13,590 nt of DNA from Clostridia bacterium (GTDB taxonomy: Bacteria > Bacillota_A > Clostridia > Oscillospirales > CAG-272), in the NCBI GenBank assembly GCA_017462145.1, contig JAFTRT010000146.1:1-13590 (forward strand). Reading direction: 5' to 3'. Shown here in pieces: positions 13,259-13,590 of this stretch. Under the pieces are notes generated by a model. It was given only the letters and a program-made list of their open reading frames with translations, was not told the DNA's origin and made no database searches. Numbering within the stretch: position 1 is the first letter of the stretch; each line of letters begins with the position of its first letter. Made by a program: the position numbers and the translations under genes.

Positions 13259-13373
13259 TAAAAAAAGCCATTTAGACTTTGGTGCACCTTCAGGGATTCG
13301 AACCCGGGACCCACTGATTAAGAGTCAGTTGCTCTACCAACTGAGCTAAAGGTGCGTAGAAGTCTAAATGGCT
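13259..13373 (-). terminator. Terminator-like stem enclosing tRNA-Lys
   Basis: AGCCATTTAGACTT (13266-13279) and its exact complement (13360-13373) are 14-bp inverted repeats on either side of tRNA-Lys. On the minus strand the 3' arm begins right after the encoded CCA and is followed by TTTTTT (13260-13265). The whole tRNA would lie in the loop of an intrinsic-terminator-like helix, four bases from its 5' end. Confidence 0.75.
13280..13355 (-). tRNA. tRNA-Lys (CTT anticodon)
   Basis: On the minus strand the acceptor GCACCTT/AAGGTGC is perfect. The D arm is AGCTC..GAGC, the anticodon stem ACTGA/TCAGT encloses CTCTTAA (anticodon CTT, codon AAG), and the T arm is CCGGG/..TTCGAAT... CCA is encoded at 13280-13282. 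A perfect inverted repeat flanks the gene and abuts its CCA end. Confidence 0.97.
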
Positions 13374-13374
13374 G

Positions 13375-13450
13375 TGGCTCCCCCTGCTGGGCTTGAACCA
13401 GCGACATCATGATTAACAGTCATGCGCTCTACCGACTGAGCTAAGGAGGA
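13375..13450 (-). tRNA. tRNA-Asn (GTT anticodon)
   Basis: On the minus strand the acceptor TCCTCCT pairs with AGGGGGA (one G-U). The D arm is AGCTC..GAGC, the anticodon stem CATGA/TCATG encloses CTGTTAA (anticodon GTT), and the T arm is GCTGG/CCAGC with TTCAAGC. Discriminator G and CCA (13375-13377) are encoded. It lies about 33 bp after 5S rRNA, so it is probably co-transcribed with the rRNA operon. Confidence 0.97.
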
Positions 13451-13458
13451 ATAGATCA

Positions 13459-13482
13459 AAAGGGATACGAACGTATCCCTTT
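13459..13482 (-). terminator. Hairpin between 5S rRNA and tRNA-Asn
   Basis: A perfect 10-bp stem AAAGGGATAC/GTATCCCTTT with a 4-base loop is followed by TTGATCTATT on the minus strand. It lies directly after the 5S 3' end and leaves no room for a promoter before tRNA-Asn. It may be a partial terminator or an RNase processing signal. Confidence 0.6.
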
Positions 13483-13483
13483 G

Positions 13484-13590
<107 letters not shown>

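Larger units (their letters stand above)
12984..13265. other. Structured 280-bp interval between tRNA-Lys and tRNA-Gly
   Basis: There is no convincing protein gene here. The interval holds a partial copy of the tRNA-Lys 3' end with its flank (13048-13114) and three tight hairpins on each strand (13079-13095, 13115-13129, 13139-13152), the first two capped by GCGAAGC. It also holds a 9-bp inverted repeat TATTAACAT/ATGTTAATA (13187-13195 and 13227-13235), and a minus-strand TGATATAAT (TATAAT at 13215-13220) that could be an extended -10. A minus-strand open frame through 12974-13198 is likely fortuitous. Confidence 0.7.

Overview
The window looks like chromosomal DNA from an anaerobic, probably gut-associated member of the Clostridia (Bacillota). 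This rests on strong AGGAGG-type ribosome binding sites, sigma-A type promoters, short operons separated by rho-independent hairpins, a 5S rRNA/tRNA block, and families common in that class: DHHW proteins, VanY-like proteins, and an ECF-type sigma factor coupled to a membrane protein. I cannot place genus or species. No phage, transposase, plasmid or CRISPR signal was seen.

Layout. 1-609 is the 3' end of pnp (PNPase; KH and S1 domains). 685-1593 is a membrane-anchored VanY-like protein whose catalytic and zinc residues appear lost. 1686-2822 is a DHHW/AlgX-like SGNH protein. 2878-3621 is nadE, whose excellent promoter starts inside the preceding stop codon. A shared hairpin separates it from a minus-strand ZIP metal transporter (3663-4439). 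Then comes a minus-strand block, read right to left: a PfkB sugar kinase (7985-8878), a HAD phosphatase (7320-7970), an ECF-like sigma factor (6647-7231) and, overlapping it by ATGA, a 685-residue single-pass protein (4593-6650). That protein carries beta-hairpin/collagen-like repeats, InlB-type repeats and a degenerate M23 (LytM) domain. A plus-strand pair follows: an 83-residue 11-mer-repeat protein (9140-9391) and a lipoprotein (9392-10033). An AraC-family regulator (10100-10897, minus) diverges from a ThuA-like protein (11015-11737) and a Gfo/Idh/MocA oxidoreductase (11758-12861). The window ends with a minus-strand stable-RNA cluster: 5S rRNA, tRNA-Asn, tRNA-Lys, a ~300-bp structured interval holding a broken copy of the tRNA-Lys 3' end, and tRNA-Gly.

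How the genes fit together. The sigma factor and its overlapping partner look like a transmembrane signalling pair, with the partner's N-terminus inside the cell and its modular exterior sensing or binding the wall. The VanY-like and M23-like proteins are both wall-peptidase folds with missing metal ligands, so binding or sensing roles are more likely than cutting. ThuA, MocA and AraC form a compact sugar-oxidation module with its own regulator and facing promoters. The kinase and phosphatase form a two-gene sugar-phosphate unit.

The least explained DNA is the tRNA-Lys neighbourhood. The gene sits inside a perfect 14-bp inverted repeat followed by a T-run, so it occupies the loop of a terminator-like stem. 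The same 3' arm, together with part of the tRNA, is repeated about 220 bp away in a hairpin-rich interval that also has a possible promoter.
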